This document shows, piece by piece, positions 38,406 through 50,856 of a stretch of 64,000 bases of DNA. The stretch is from Theobroma cacao (lineage: Eukaryota; Streptophyta; Magnoliopsida; Malvales; Malvaceae). Position numbers and translations under genes: made by a program. Under the pieces are notes generated by a model. The model worked only from the letters and a program-made list of their open reading frames with translations. It was not told the origin of the DNA and made no database searches. Where the stretch lies: assembly GCF_000208745.1 (NCBI RefSeq), contig NC_030850.1, positions 11,764,640-11,828,639 on the forward strand, written 5' to 3'. Each line of letters opens with the position of its first letter. The stretch's first letter is position 1.

Positions 38406-39528
38406 ATAATGGACCGACCATTCACATTGGACAGCATTTGTCCTTGTTAGCAGTCACTGCCTAACCCGATGAAGATCAGTAGAAAGTGAATGTTCCTAGC
38501 CTAGATGCTTATTATTAGCACAAATAATGTATAATATGAAGGTGACTTTGGCAATGCGGTTACTGGAGGATTGTGTTAGTGATTGTGGGTGCCCCTTGGT
38601 GGACTGTAAGATCTGTTGCAACTAAGGAGTGCAGAAATGGGAATCCCTGGCGGTGCCGGGGAGGTGGGAAGATGTGGGCACAATCAAAGAAGCAATAAGG
38701 GGACCAGGAGTGAATGTAAATGACTACTGGGTCGAATATGAGGATGAGTAAGTTGGGAGATAGACCATTGACACCGATAATGCTAGAACGATGATTTCTT
38801 AGGTTGGGAGGAAGATGGTTGTAAGGACATTGGCAGGTTTCACTGTTTCAGTGGTTGGTTTCTTGGTTTCTTTTCATTTCTACCCTTCCTGCTAGAGCTC
38901 CCATATTGTTACATCTGAGTGGAGACATTAAGCCACAATCATCCTAATGGAGGAATTATGAAGCGCAAAACACAAATGTGGTTGAGAGGACTCCATCCGT
39001 TGAAATCAGACCATGTTCATAATGGATTTACTTGGCATGTATTAAGAAAAACATCATTGGAAACCCAAGCAGCAGAACGGTTCAACCAATTCGTCCCAGA
39101 AATAAATACGAGGGCTGGGGTGTGCACAGCTTAGCAGGGAACCGGGGAAAAATTATCTCCTTGCATCATTACAAAAAATAATGACAATGATAAATAGTAT
39201 CTGATAGTAAATCCAACGAACTGCCTTTATAAACTAAATCCCTTATGATACACACTTGCACTTCCATCATGTTAGAGGAAGGAAAGGGGCGAAAGTAATA
39301 AACGCAAAGAAGGAAGATAAAAAAATGAATGAGCCCAGAACCAAAAAAGAAGCAACCTTAATATCCACAGAACCCCACCTTCACTTGTCAGGCAGGGGGT
39401 AGAGACTCGCTGATAAAAACCCAAGTGAGATCAACCAATTCCCATGCTGTGCCAGTCCAGTTACACCCTGGATCATTCCACTACGATGGATGTGAATGAT
39501 TTCTTACAAATTGCATTCATTGCATCTC
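38406..39528. other. Convergent intergenic region, no gene recognised
   Basis: Between the cupin 3' flank and the PP2A stop codon. About 38530-38830 is GC-richer with broken short frames. An ORF at 38919-39134 matches nothing I know. The end nearest 39528 is expected to be the PP2A 3' UTR. Confidence 0.4.
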
Positions 39529-41527
39529 TCAACTACCCGCCGTTGCCTTCGGACTTGTGCTGGTGGCAATGGCAATGGAAGAGACAAATCTTGAAACCAG
39601 TACAGCCTCATTGCTTACTGCAGTAGATGCAGCCACATCTTCCAACCTCTTCCACGTTAGTTCCCGCTTCTTCAGCATCTCTTTTTCCTTCGCTTCATCT
39701 TCTTGGAATCTGGCCAAGCACTCATCAAAAAGTGATTGATCAGCATCTGAGAATATCTTCCTGACATTCAGTGTAAGACTCTGAACTGCCTGGTTCCAAT
39801 GACCACGTGTGTTTCTCTCCAATGCTGGGAAGATTATAGGGAGTATTACTTTGCGGTTCTGGGTGATCAGATTTCTTATGTGATCATTGTTCCACAAAAA
39901 CAAAGCACGTTCAGCTACCTGCCAAAATACCAAGTTATACAACAGTGAAAAATTGAGAGTACAAAACTCTGCTTGGGATCAAATCAGATACCAGGCGGCT
40001 AAAATGACTAAAGCATGTAATTTTCACACAGAGCATTCCTCTTCTCCTTTAGTTTTCACTTCAAACCCAACATAAAAGGAACTACTTAACACTACATGTG
40101 TGGGCCATTAAAGTTTCTTGCTTATTTAATCATATTGAATTAGTGATCCATTTCTATGTTTTGCAAAAATAAAACCAGTGCTACGGACCCAAATCCACCA
40201 GCATAGAACGTCCATTTTCAAGTGAGATGCCTTAATCTATGAGAGTTCAAAAAAGCTCTCATTGCAGTGACATACATAGCCTTTTAAATGTGTTCAATTA
40301 ATTTAAAGCTATTAGAACAAGATCAACCTTTTGGAATAAAGAACCTGCAAAATCACTACCATCCTCTTTGACTCAAAATATAATCAACTACTGGTTAAGC
40401 ATTGAGCAGGGACCAAAAAAAAAAGCAGTTGCTTACAGACTATTTATGGAAAATTACCAGTTTATCTGGCCCATTGAGGCATGAATGCCTACTGCATACC
40501 TTGTGCTTACTTTAATTTATTGGCTCATGTGCTTTTCATTTCTCTTGACAATTCCATATTCTTCTTCTATCTATAAAATTCCCAATCACAACCACATCGA
40601 ATTCAATCCTTTCCTTAACCAAGAATCTCAGATCACCACAGATCAATTTACAACAATCCAACATCCTTCCCTCACCAAAAGATCCTAAGTTCTATTATTT
40701 ATGCCAGAAATCTCTTGTGGCTTGTTCTACATTACAGCCAACTTTTTGTTCATCAAACACAGCAACAGCACACCCCCCCCCCCCCCCCCCCCCAAAACTA
40801 AAAAAAAAAAGGCCCAAATTCTTGCAACAGTTGCACTTACTATGGGAGCTTAAGTTTAACAATTATACATATGGAAGGGTGGATATTGACAAAAAGCAAT
40901 TGTTTGTGTAGAAAGCTTTCCAGGAGCACATAGACACTAAACTTTAAAGATGAAGTTGTTATGTGTATGACTTATCCTCCATAACTGCTCAATTCCCAAA
41001 ACCATGTTTTATACACTTCACATACAAGATGTTCAAATCATCAATTTCTTGACATCCTCAATTCCAACCAAAGTGCCTAAATAAATTGAACAGGTTCCCA
41101 TGCTTTGCAATAGATGAATGAGACCAGTTTTCTATGAGTGGATGCCTCATCATGATCAAAGTCCAAAGAAAGTATGCTGATCGATAGAAAAACATTTTGG
41201 AGAAATATTGCATTAAAAATTGACTGAATGATCATTTGTGTACAAAGAATCACTATTCACATGTATAACAATCACACTAATATATGCAATCCAAATAAAT
41301 ATGAAACAACGCCCAAGTGATGGTCACGTGGTCTAATATTTCAAGCTCCTTAGACCTAAGCAAAACAAATTGGGCAACCTTAAATGAAACAGAGGCTCTC
41401 TCTCTCTCTCCTCCTTCTCTCCTTTGATTTTAATTTCTAATAAAACATTAATGATTAAATTATAAATAAAATATTAATATTTAAATTATTAATTATTAAT
41501 ATTTTTATTATTAATATTTTNAACAGA

Positions 41528-41575
<48 letters not shown>

Positions 41576-44070
41576 TCTCCCTCCCTCTCCCTCTCTGTGG
41601 GTGCAAGATAAAACTAAAACAAGGCTTGATCATTCATGACCACACATAAACTGCCTCAGGAGCTTGTTCAACATTTAAAAATAAAAATATTTAGGTAAAG
41701 TTACAAAAAGAGAAGAAGAAACAAACGTGGGTGCAGAATGCACATCTAACACCACATTGAAATTGGACTCTGCTTCTTCATACTCAAAATGATTCAAACA
41801 ATAGATTTCAAAAAATATTGATTCAAAAAAAGCTAAAGTAGATTAGATAAAGTATAAGGTAGGTGATTAAGGACAATCATGGGGAGTGAGAGGGAGAACA
41901 AAATGGGTGAGATGCAAGAGATGAGAATGTCATGATTGAGGTCAGAGGTAGGTTTTCAGAAGAGGAAAAATAATACTAAAAAAAAAAAAGATAAAGTAAG
42001 GATGCATCTCATTAAGTAGGTATAAAATTGCTTTAAGTGACTTAGGCATGTATCCACAAACAAGTTTAAATGTTGGCCATATTCAGGCCCTACTACCATG
42101 GTTCCTTCAAAATTTGACTGCTTGGTCAATTGATCACAAGATGTACACTCTTCGTGACATTAGTATAAAACATGCTTTTTTTTTGTTTCAACTTTGCAGG
42201 TAGAACATTTCAAGAGGCAAGTTAAGCATCGAGAGTATTCTAGACAAATAGTTGTCTGAGATGCTTGTATCAGAATAAGTGTAACAGTCTATAACTGATC
42301 TAATTTTATTTCATTCCCACCCTCAGTAAACTTGAAGATTATTTTAACCCTTCAAATATTAGGCCCCAATCTTATTAACTTGGCTGCAGCCCAAACCCTC
42401 TAGTGTTTCATCAATGCCAGCAACCCAAACAGCACATTTTCTTCCCCTATTCAAGTCTTAAAGCCCCAAACCTTTTTGTCATCTAATGCAAACACTATAA
42501 ATCATTATTTTCTTAAGCCTCAGCCGACCACAGGTCAAATGGGCAGATTTCTCAGTCTGTCCAATGCCAAAATATCATCAGTAAAAAACAGTGTAGAAAT
42601 CCTACCATAGCAATAAAGGAAATATGTGTAATAACTCTTTGGGGGTTGGGGGGGAAGTATCATTCCGTTGAGGTGTGGAAAAATCTCCAACAAACAGCAA
42701 CGTTTGGGGAAGGGAAAAAAACAAAACAAAAAGAGATGCCAGAAATGAAGAAAATTGCTACAGTGATGAAGTACGTGATAAAGAAGTCAGTAAAAGGAAC
42801 GACAAGGAAAATCTAAAAGTACCTGAAAGTGTGAGCTGTTGAGGCAGCGACCAATCTGACGGAAAAGTGGAACCATGCAGCGTTGGAATTCTGCTGCCTG
42901 AGTAGCTTCTAGAACTTCTTCCAACTCGCCAAGGAACATCACCTCCTTTGAACTATTAGTTACAGGCCAATACTTTAGAAGGCCTCGAATGACTGTATCA
43001 GCCAGCTTGAAGTCTTTCTCAACAAACTGAGTAATGCAATAAGAAAGTTGTTGATGGTACGTTGACACACACTTGGGCTTGTGAAGAGGAATCAAAGCTC
43101 GGACCAAGAAGAGCTTGTGCTCTTCCTTCAAAGGCAAAGCAAACCCATTTATTATGCTCCCCAATATTTCAAGCAACTCAGCAATACCATTGTGTTTCTC
43201 TGTCTCAAAAATAAACCTATAGAAGATATTATTGATGGCTTTCCTAATAAATGGCCGATGCACCATGAACTTTCCATAAATCCGATGGAGAATTGTCTTT
43301 AGATAATCCCTTTCCCTTTGGTCATCTGAATCAAACAAATCCAACAATTTCAACACGAATGAATGGTCAATATATCTTTTAGCAAGCTTGGCGTCAGTCT
43401 CTGGTGAGGCCACGAATCTAAGTAAAAACTCATATACAATCTGAAGATGAGGCCAGGCAGGATCCATGGCCGGTTCCTCTTCTTCCAAATCATACATTTC
43501 TAGAAGCTTGCTATCATGACTCGGAGATGGAAACGTTCGAAACAGATTAGCAGCCACCATCCTAGTAATCTCTTGCATTGTGACCTCATTGAACTTCGAT
43601 GTAACAGAAGAAATATAATCAACAAGCTCCAGCAAAATCTGCCTCTTTATGTCCTTTTCCTTAAGGTTCTTTGATGGATCACTAAAATCAAAAAGCACAC
43701 AACACATACTCAACTTCCTAAGAAAAAGACTCTGCTTTTCCGAGCTTGGAACATCCCGGAAACTAGGCAAAGCTTCATAAACCCCTGAAGCTAACGTATG
43801 ACCCGCTTGGCTTGCAAGTGGGGATGTGTTCTTCCCTTGATTCGATTTATTCGAACTCGATGAATATGAAATAAGAGTCCCATTGTTCAAACGTGAACCT
43901 GAATTCGAAGATTTTGAAGAAGCGAAACCCGGTTTTGAGTTGTTTAAAGAATTGGGTCCTAGAGAAGAGTTCAAAGAGGAATTACCATTGACTCCTCCAT
44001 CACCATTTGAATCATTTTGGGATGATTTCGATGGTTTTCGAGGTAGCTTTCCTAATATCTGCTTGATCAT
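39529..44070 (-). CDS. PP2A regulatory subunit B' (B56 family), zeta/theta-like
   Basis: Regulatory and targeting subunit of protein phosphatase 2A. It binds the A scaffold and C catalytic subunits and selects substrates. Two coding exons, 42823-44070 and 39529-39918, encode 545 residues. The start is [15 protein letters not shown], a hallmark of plant B' subunits; an in-frame upstream Met at 44121 is inside the leader intron and was rejected. Residues about 17-85 are Ser/Asn/Gly-rich and disordered. From about [11 protein letters not shown] to LDECLARF-like sequence near 490 runs the B56 HEAT-repeat core, including [59 protein letters not shown] and [13 protein letters not shown]. The C terminus ends SPKATAGS, most like Arabidopsis B'zeta. 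No lesions were found. Confidence 0.95.
40773..40793. repeat. Poly(C) run of 21 in the PP2A intron
   Basis: An uninterrupted run of 21 C, unusual for an AT-rich intron and a common place for length error. Confidence 0.85.
41389..41600. other. (CT)n tract with single-N assembly join
   Basis: N at 41521. ACAGAG followed by a CT repeat occurs both before the gap (about 41390-41420) and after it (41522-41596), so this may be another unmerged overlap collapsed in a microsatellite. It lies in the PP2A intron 39919-42822. Confidence 0.6.
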
Positions 44071-44072
44071 AT

Positions 44073-44359
44073 CTACAAAAACCCTAACCCTAACCCTAAT
44101 CCACAATAACAAAAATACCAAAAAAAAAGATAATAGACATTTTATTATATAATTTACGGTTCAAGCAATGGAAAGCGAAGATTTGTACATAAAAAAAGAA
44201 ACAAATTTAAACCTAAAAAGAAAGAAGAACAAAAAGAAAACTCGATTCAGAATCTAATGCCCTCTAATTCAAAATTACGATTTCTTATTTTCATTAATAA
44301 AATTAACAGGTTACTGAGACGAAGGAATCGAAAAAGATATAAGTTTTTTTTTAACTTAC
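44073..44359 (-). other. 5' UTR intron of PP2A B' with telomere-like repeat
   Basis: On the minus strand the donor is CAAT|gtaagttaa at 44360/44359 and the acceptor tttttgtag ends at 44073, two bases before the ATG. Just upstream of the acceptor (44082-44098) are three TTAGGG units (plus-strand ACCCTAACCCTAACCCTAA), a telo-box-like element. Confidence 0.6.
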
Positions 44360-44360
44360 A

Positions 44361-46151
44361 TTGATGAAATGATTGAAGAGATCCATAAAATAAAAAAAAG
44401 CACGTAAACACGAGAGAAAAAAAAAACAAAAGTAAAACACGAGAAAACAAAAGCCCCAAAATCGATCTCCGATCAGATAAACCCTAAAAATCAGTTCGAT
44501 TCAAGGGAGAGGGAGAGTGAAAGAGGAATTAAAAACTACACGGCAAAAATAGATACAAAAAAAAAAAGAGAAAGTAGAAAACGTCCAGGGCTACAAAACA
44601 AAAATAGTAAAGAATTAAGATTCTTCCCTCTCTCTCTCTCTGGAATTTAGTTGTCTGTTTGGATGAAGGGAAAACAAAAGCATTAAAAGTCAAGGGGAAA
44701 TGGAGGGGCAAAAAACCTCAAAACTGAGGCATCAATAAAAGAAAAAAATAAATGTGAATTTACAATAACGACCCTGAATTTGATTTATGCTTGACCACTG
44801 ATTATGATGCAAATGGACCCAATAGCATCACATATTTGGGAGGTGGGGATTGGTCCCATTTATCTCATGTCTTGTGGATTGGGTTTTGACTTTGATACCT
44901 CATTTCCTCCTGCCCCTTTATCAGATATTTTCGTTTGAAGAATTTTTTTCCAATTTTATTTTCGGGGATATTTTTTCCTTCCGTTTAACACACCCAATGT
45001 TTTTGCTTTTTATTTATCGATTAAATTGCTTATATATTTATCCATATAACTGCTTATTAATGCATGTGCGATCATGGGATGAATCCATTTTACATCCCAA
45101 CCAAGTAAAAAAAAAATATCAATTTTGTAACCAACATATTAACTTATTTTTTTAAAAAAAGTAGAATGATTTATTTTAAAGGTGATTAAAATAATATATT
45201 AAATAAAAAATCTCAAAATAACTTCTTACCTTTTGCTCATAAGTATAAGCACCAGCTAAAATAATTCAAAAATAAATATTTAGGAAACAGATTTTTTTTT
45301 GGAAGAAAAAATATTGGAATATTAAATTTAATAATCGTATATAATTTATTGTTTAAATAATAAAATTTGAATTTTTTTTAAGAATATACAAATTAAAAAA
45401 TCTAAGATAAAGGATAAGATGCCTTAATTATTTGGTAAAAGACAAAATTCGTATTGAATTAGGAAAATATTTTCCACGCAACATCACTTGATCCTTATTA
45501 TCACCATCAAGTCAAGTTGAACATTTATATACCACTTTACCAATGTATCATGTACAATGTACCAGAGATTTATCCAAAAATTTGCACAGTAATTATTATT
45601 ATTATTATTTATGGAAAATATAATTTATATAACTCGACAAATTGTAAAAAAAAAAAAAAGTTTGACTACGTCATTGATCTCATACAGTTAACAATTGTTT
45701 CAACATTGTTTGAAGGGTTCACCGGCGGAAATCAAAATCGGTTGTCATTGTGGTACGTGGATTTCATTTTTACAATAATAATAATAAATTTGAATCTTAT
45801 CAATTACTCTTTATTGACATTAATATCCAACGTATATAACTTGTATAAAATATGATATATCTTATCTTCTTTTCGAGCAATTTATTTTTGTGAATTTTGT
45901 GAACAACAAAAAATTATGACTACACGAGACTATAACATAAGACATGTTTACTTAACACTAACACTAACTAATATATTGACACTTGATATCTTTGGTTTTT
46001 TTTTTTTTTATCTTTTCTATTCATTTTTTCAACATTAAGGACACTTTCAATTTTTTTTTTAAATGTCTTTTGGCACCTAATTAGAATAGGGTAAAGAAGA
46101 AGATGTAGGAGATAGGAAGAGGGAGGAGAGATCAATGAGAGAATTTATAAG
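44361..46151. other. PP2A B' leader/promoter, then AT-rich intergenic DNA
   Basis: About 44361-44720 is the likely 5' leader and core promoter of PP2A B' (CTCTCTCTC tract at 44629-44641). From 44.72 to 46.15 kb the DNA is AT-rich. Short ORFs at 44850-45155 and 45517-45855 have transposon-debris-like composition and are not called. Confidence 0.4.
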
Positions 46152-47229
46152 GTATAATGTTCAAATAAACTTCTAAACTATTTAAAAATATTTAAATAAG
46201 CTTTTATTCTTTTATTGTGTTTAATGAAGTCTTCGTATTTTTATTTTGACTCAAATAAGCTCTTATAACTAATGATTGATTAATTACCATCAGTAAAATT
46301 GTCACTTATCATTTTATATCCACATGGCACTCACATGACATTAATATGGAGAGTGAAAAATGCTAAATGATCATGTTATAATATCAAATTAGCATGTCGT
46401 GTCATCATTAATTATGATATGCTAATATGTCATATCATAATCAATTATAATATTTTAACATGTCACATCAACGTCATGCGACATAAAATAATAAATAGCA
46501 TTTTGACAAAATTAATCATTAGTCATAAGGTAAATATACCCTCACCCTCTAAATTTTAGTTGAAATTTCAAGCAGATTCATTAGTTTTCGAAATGGATAC
46601 TCCATTATAAAAATACAAATATCGTTAACAGAGATTAGAAATAAACTAAAATACCCTTTCTTTTTTTATTAATTAAAAAAATTATTATTATATTTAAAAA
46701 AAATATTGATCGGTGCTCTCCAACTCTCTAAAAAAGGGGAGCATCGACCAATGCTACTAAGGGAAAAAAGCACCAGATCGATGCTCCCAAGGGAGGGGAG
46801 CACCGTTGCTCCCCTTGGGGAGCCTGATCGAGCCCCTCATATGGGGAGAGTTTTTTTTTAATTAATAAAAAATTAATAAAATTATACAATAGTAATTTTA
46901 AAAATTAATTAAAAGTAAAATTATTTTTTTACTCTTATCACGTCATCAAATTGACAGAAACATTAACAATTGACTAACAGTTAGACCTAAATATCTAATG
47001 AAAAAAATTTTTTTGGAGTGAAGTGTCTATTTTAAAAATTAATAAATCTCCGTGTAATTTCAATCAAAATTTAAAAGATAAGGGTATTTTACCGACTTAT
47101 TTGACTTAAACTAAAAAATACAAAGACTGACTCAAAATAAAAATACAAAGACTTGATTGAATCCAATAAAAATATTAAATCTTATTTAAATTTTCTTAAA
47201 TAGTTTAGAAACTTTTCTATATATTATGC
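46152..47229. mobile_element. MITE family A, copy 3, interrupted by MITE B
   Basis: The left part (46152-46528) matches copies at 13.7 and 23.25 kb up to the word TTAGTCATAA. The right part (47094-47229) resumes with TTATTTGACTTAAA and ends TATTATGC. In copies 1 and 2 these two pieces are contiguous, so the intervening 46529-47093 is a later insertion. Confidence 0.75.
46529..47093. mobile_element. MITE family B, copy 3, nested in family A
   Basis: Ends GGTAAATATACCCTC... and ...AAGGGTATTTTACC, with arms carrying ATTAGTTTTCGAAATGGATA and the inverse. The GC-rich centre holds repeated GGGGAGCACCG and GCTCCCC words. It is the best-preserved core of the three copies. Confidence 0.75.
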
Positions 47230-48481
47230 TAGTTTATAACTATAATAACATCTATATGAAACTATAATATTTGACATGGTTTAGCTAACGATTAGCTCAA
47301 CCAATGTTTGACACGTGGTGCTTTTCTTTTTTTTGTCATTTTCAACACTAAAGACATTATCAATATAATATGTTACTATCTAAGCCCGAATCCAGTCGGG
47401 TCAAGCACGTTGGCTATACGTTGGCTATTACCCCAGCATGTATCTGTTCTTTTACCATGTTGGGGTAATTGTTGGAGCACATTGCTTTAATAAATGGAGT
47501 TGGTAAAATAGGAGAATCAATTCATGATTCATCAAAATTAAGGTTGAATCCCTCTTCAACATTTTGTCATTTAATTTAATTAATGTATTAAACCCTGGCC
47601 CAACTATGATACCTCATACCTCTAATTACACCAATAGCCAACAATTCATTTGTACATAGAAATGATTGTGGTGATATATAAATATTCGATGATTATTTTC
47701 ACAATATCTCTTGCCTATGTAATTACTTAGTATACCTACTGACAAAAACGAAAAAGAAAGCAATAAGCATCACATCAAATTGCATACGACAAGGAAACCA
47801 ACAAAAATTCCCCTTATCCGACAGCATGTAGTATTACGAAAATGGACCAGTCGGAATTCCCAACAATTTAACCCTCTTATTAGATCAGACAGACCACCGA
47901 TTCTGATTCATCAGTCGGTCCGATCAAGTTCGGCCAACACTCATTCACATGAAAAAATCATGCACGGCATGCCGTACAGAAAGGGTTGGACCACCAATGC
48001 AGCGGATGGAAACGGGCAGACATACGGAGGGAAGGAAATTAACCCAAAAAATCTGAAATAGATTTGAACTTTGAGAAAAGATTTCAAGACCACACAATGA
48101 AACTCTCACATTCTGACCTGTCAAAAGTTGTGGCAACGTAGCGTAAGGTTGGGCAGCAGCGGCAGCCAGCAGAGGGCAAAAGGGAAGTGATGATGTCAGT
48201 CACATCACAGTCAGGAAATTAAGAGGCGGTACACGTGCACGCAGATACGTTGCAGAATGCAGACTTTCACTCCTCCACAGAGGTTCGTTTTCCTGTGACT
48301 GCGAGCGAGTGTGAGACACAAGTCACGGGTAAAGAACCACAGCCACAATGCCACTCTCCACGCTCCACTCAAATTTATGGTCCATTTCGTTCCATGCCAT
48401 ACTCCTACTTAAGCACTGGCGCGCCACCTCTCAACCCCACGCACCATCCCATTCCCCCTTCTAAAAATAAATAAAAGAATC
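47230..48481. other. Intergenic, no gene recognised
   Basis: About 47.77-48.48 kb is less AT-rich and has open frames on both strands (47780-48061 plus, 48235-48474 plus). None has a recognisable domain, signal or codon pattern. It might be a promoter remnant of a gene displaced by the element that follows. Confidence 0.35.
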
Positions 48482-48484
48482 TAA

Positions 48485-50654
48485 TGGCGCATTTGGTATG
48501 CTATTCCTCTTTTATTCTCATGCAGATTCTATTTTTTTTATTTAATTATCAAATAAAATGAGAAATAAAAATTCTTCAGGAATAACAATTTTGTCAACAT
48601 GAGTTTAAGTCTGAAATGGATAATACTCGTGCCTCTTGATTTTATCTATTTCGTGACCCATGGAATAAGTTTGAAATGTTTAATAACTAAAATACTCTCA
48701 ATAGATTTACAAAATCACAACTCTATTCTATATAAAAAGTTCTAATTTTTTCTCTCTTTCTCCTCTCTCAGCCCGTCTTCCCCCATCTACCCTTCCTCTC
48801 TCTCAGTCGCTCTCTCACTCGTCCGTCTTCCCCTCTCTCTCACTCGTCTTCCCCTCTTTCTCAACCGTCCATAGTCCAGGTACTTGCTTCAAATCCTTCC
48901 GACAACAAAATTTTAATTTAAGGGTTTTTATTGTTATTGTTGATCATGGGATTTAGTAAATCTGATTTACTTGTGAATTTGGGGTGTGAATTTTATGAAT
49001 TTTGATTATTAGTTGTTGAAATTTATGGAAAAAAATTGTGGTTTGAATTTTATTTTATTTTTGTTGATTGGGGATTTTAGTGGTAGAAAACAATTGGAAA
49101 TTTTGGTCGATTTTGGTAAAATTTGTTTATTATTGGGTTAATTACCGCCTTAAGTTGGTCTTGTGCTTGATTTGAATAAATATAGATTCATATCTAAAAA
49201 AATAGAGACAAAATCTAGAAATAGTGCTAATACTAAATTTTTAAGTCAATGCTCTGGCTTATTCGAAGATTTTTGTTATGAAAATAATAATCTAGAATTA
49301 TCATCAAGCTACTGATTCTGGCAATGATGTTTGTCACTGTAAAATTAAGCACAACATTGTCAAGCCTTGACATTGTTTTTAACTGTGCATCCTTAATTTA
49401 ATTGTGTTGTGAATACGTTGTGCAGTTTCATCCAAACTCAGTTTAAGCAAAAGTTGGTGCCCCTTAGGCGAGTAATAGCCCAATTTAAGTTGTGACTTTG
49501 CTTTCTTTGTCTATTTTGTTAATGAATCTGTAATGCTGATTGTATTAGTGGTGTTGTGAAGTGTAATAGGATGAATATTCATCCATTACTTTCAAGGTCA
49601 GTGTATTTTTGTAAACTAGACCTTATCTTTTGATTATATGTAATAATATTTTCATCTAAAAGATATTTATAGTATTATAAGGCTCTTTTATTATTTATTG
49701 CTTTCCATGCTAATATGCACTAATTATGCTTGTAAATTGTCATTTTCTTCCTAGAGATGGAATGGTTATTTAAATTGAAAGACACGTTATTTCTCTCTTT
49801 GCCATTTATGTTTCCTCAGCACCACATGTTGGGTTCAAAGAAATGATTTTTTTCTTTTTTTAAAAGGTAATATGAATTTGTATTTAATTTATCAAAAGAC
49901 CTAATTTACATTTTTTTTAGGAAAAAATTGAAGGCCACCTTTCTATTTTCAAAGATATGATTTTCTATTTAATATATCAAAAGACATAACTTACCTTTTT
50001 TTTTTTAGAAAANACTACCTTTTTTTTTTAAAAAAAAATGGAAGACTATCTTTTTAATTTCAAAGACAAGCATCCATTTAATATATAAAAAAACATGATT
50101 TTCTATTTCTACAGGTTTTTTCATTTTTTTCCCAAATATTTCTTCTCCAATATTTTTTCTAAACACAAGTGTAAATGATTCATAATACGTGAAGAATTGG
50201 CTAAAAATAAACATCTATACACAAATTTAATTGATTATGATGGACAAAATATAATATAATTAAATTATATTTTAAAATAATTATCCATTTATAAAAATAT
50301 GTGAGTAAATTATAATTATTTTTAGTAATTGGGATAAAATATAATTATGATGGATAATTGTCTGTTGGGATAAATGTGTATTTAAATGATAATAAGGATA
50401 ATTTTATTTTTTTATGAAAATAAATGTTAATATGGTCAAGGGTATTTTTGTCTTTTTATCACGTATTCTTTTCTTATTCCACTCTTATTTCTACCAACCA
50501 AACACTACAATAAATCATAATAGCAATTCTTGCTCTATTCCATTCATAATACCAAAAAAAGTAATAACTATTCTATTCTATTCTCACTTTATTCTATTTT
50601 CACAAAATAACAATTCTATTCCATTCTTGTCTATTTCGCGAACCAAACATGCAG
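48485..50654. mobile_element. PIF/Harbinger-like non-autonomous element
   Basis: Flanked by TAA at 48482-48484 and 50655-50657. The left end is TGGCGCATTTGGTATGC and the right end read inward is CTGCATGTTTGGTTCGC, matching over GCAT(G)TTTGGT. Subterminal A/T-rich GGAATA/TATTCC words occur on both sides. No transposase is recognisable. The inside has a promoter-like stretch (TATATAAA, then CTCTCT leader near 48.73-48.87 kb). A single N at 50013 sits in a poly(T) region. Confidence 0.5.
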
Positions 50655-50856
50655 TAAAGAGATTGTACTATTAACTTTTTGTTTCTTGTCTGAAACCCAT
50701 TTACACAGTACCTGCATGTTTGGTAGGATAATAGATAAGTTATTCCCTCTCTATCTCCATATAATATTGTTTTTCGTGTTTGGTTGATAATTGTATTAAG
50801 AAATAGTTATTTTTTAAAATAAGTTAAAAGTAAAGTTTAACTAAACCCATACTCTC

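Noticed and set aside
44071..44121. Upstream in-frame Met for PP2A B' ([12 protein letters not shown])
   Set aside because: It lies within the inferred leader intron and is read from the telomere-like repeat; [15 protein letters not shown] is the conserved family start.
47780..48474. Overlapping ORFs in a GC-richer intergenic patch
   Set aside because: No domain, no homologous family recognised, and both strands are open.
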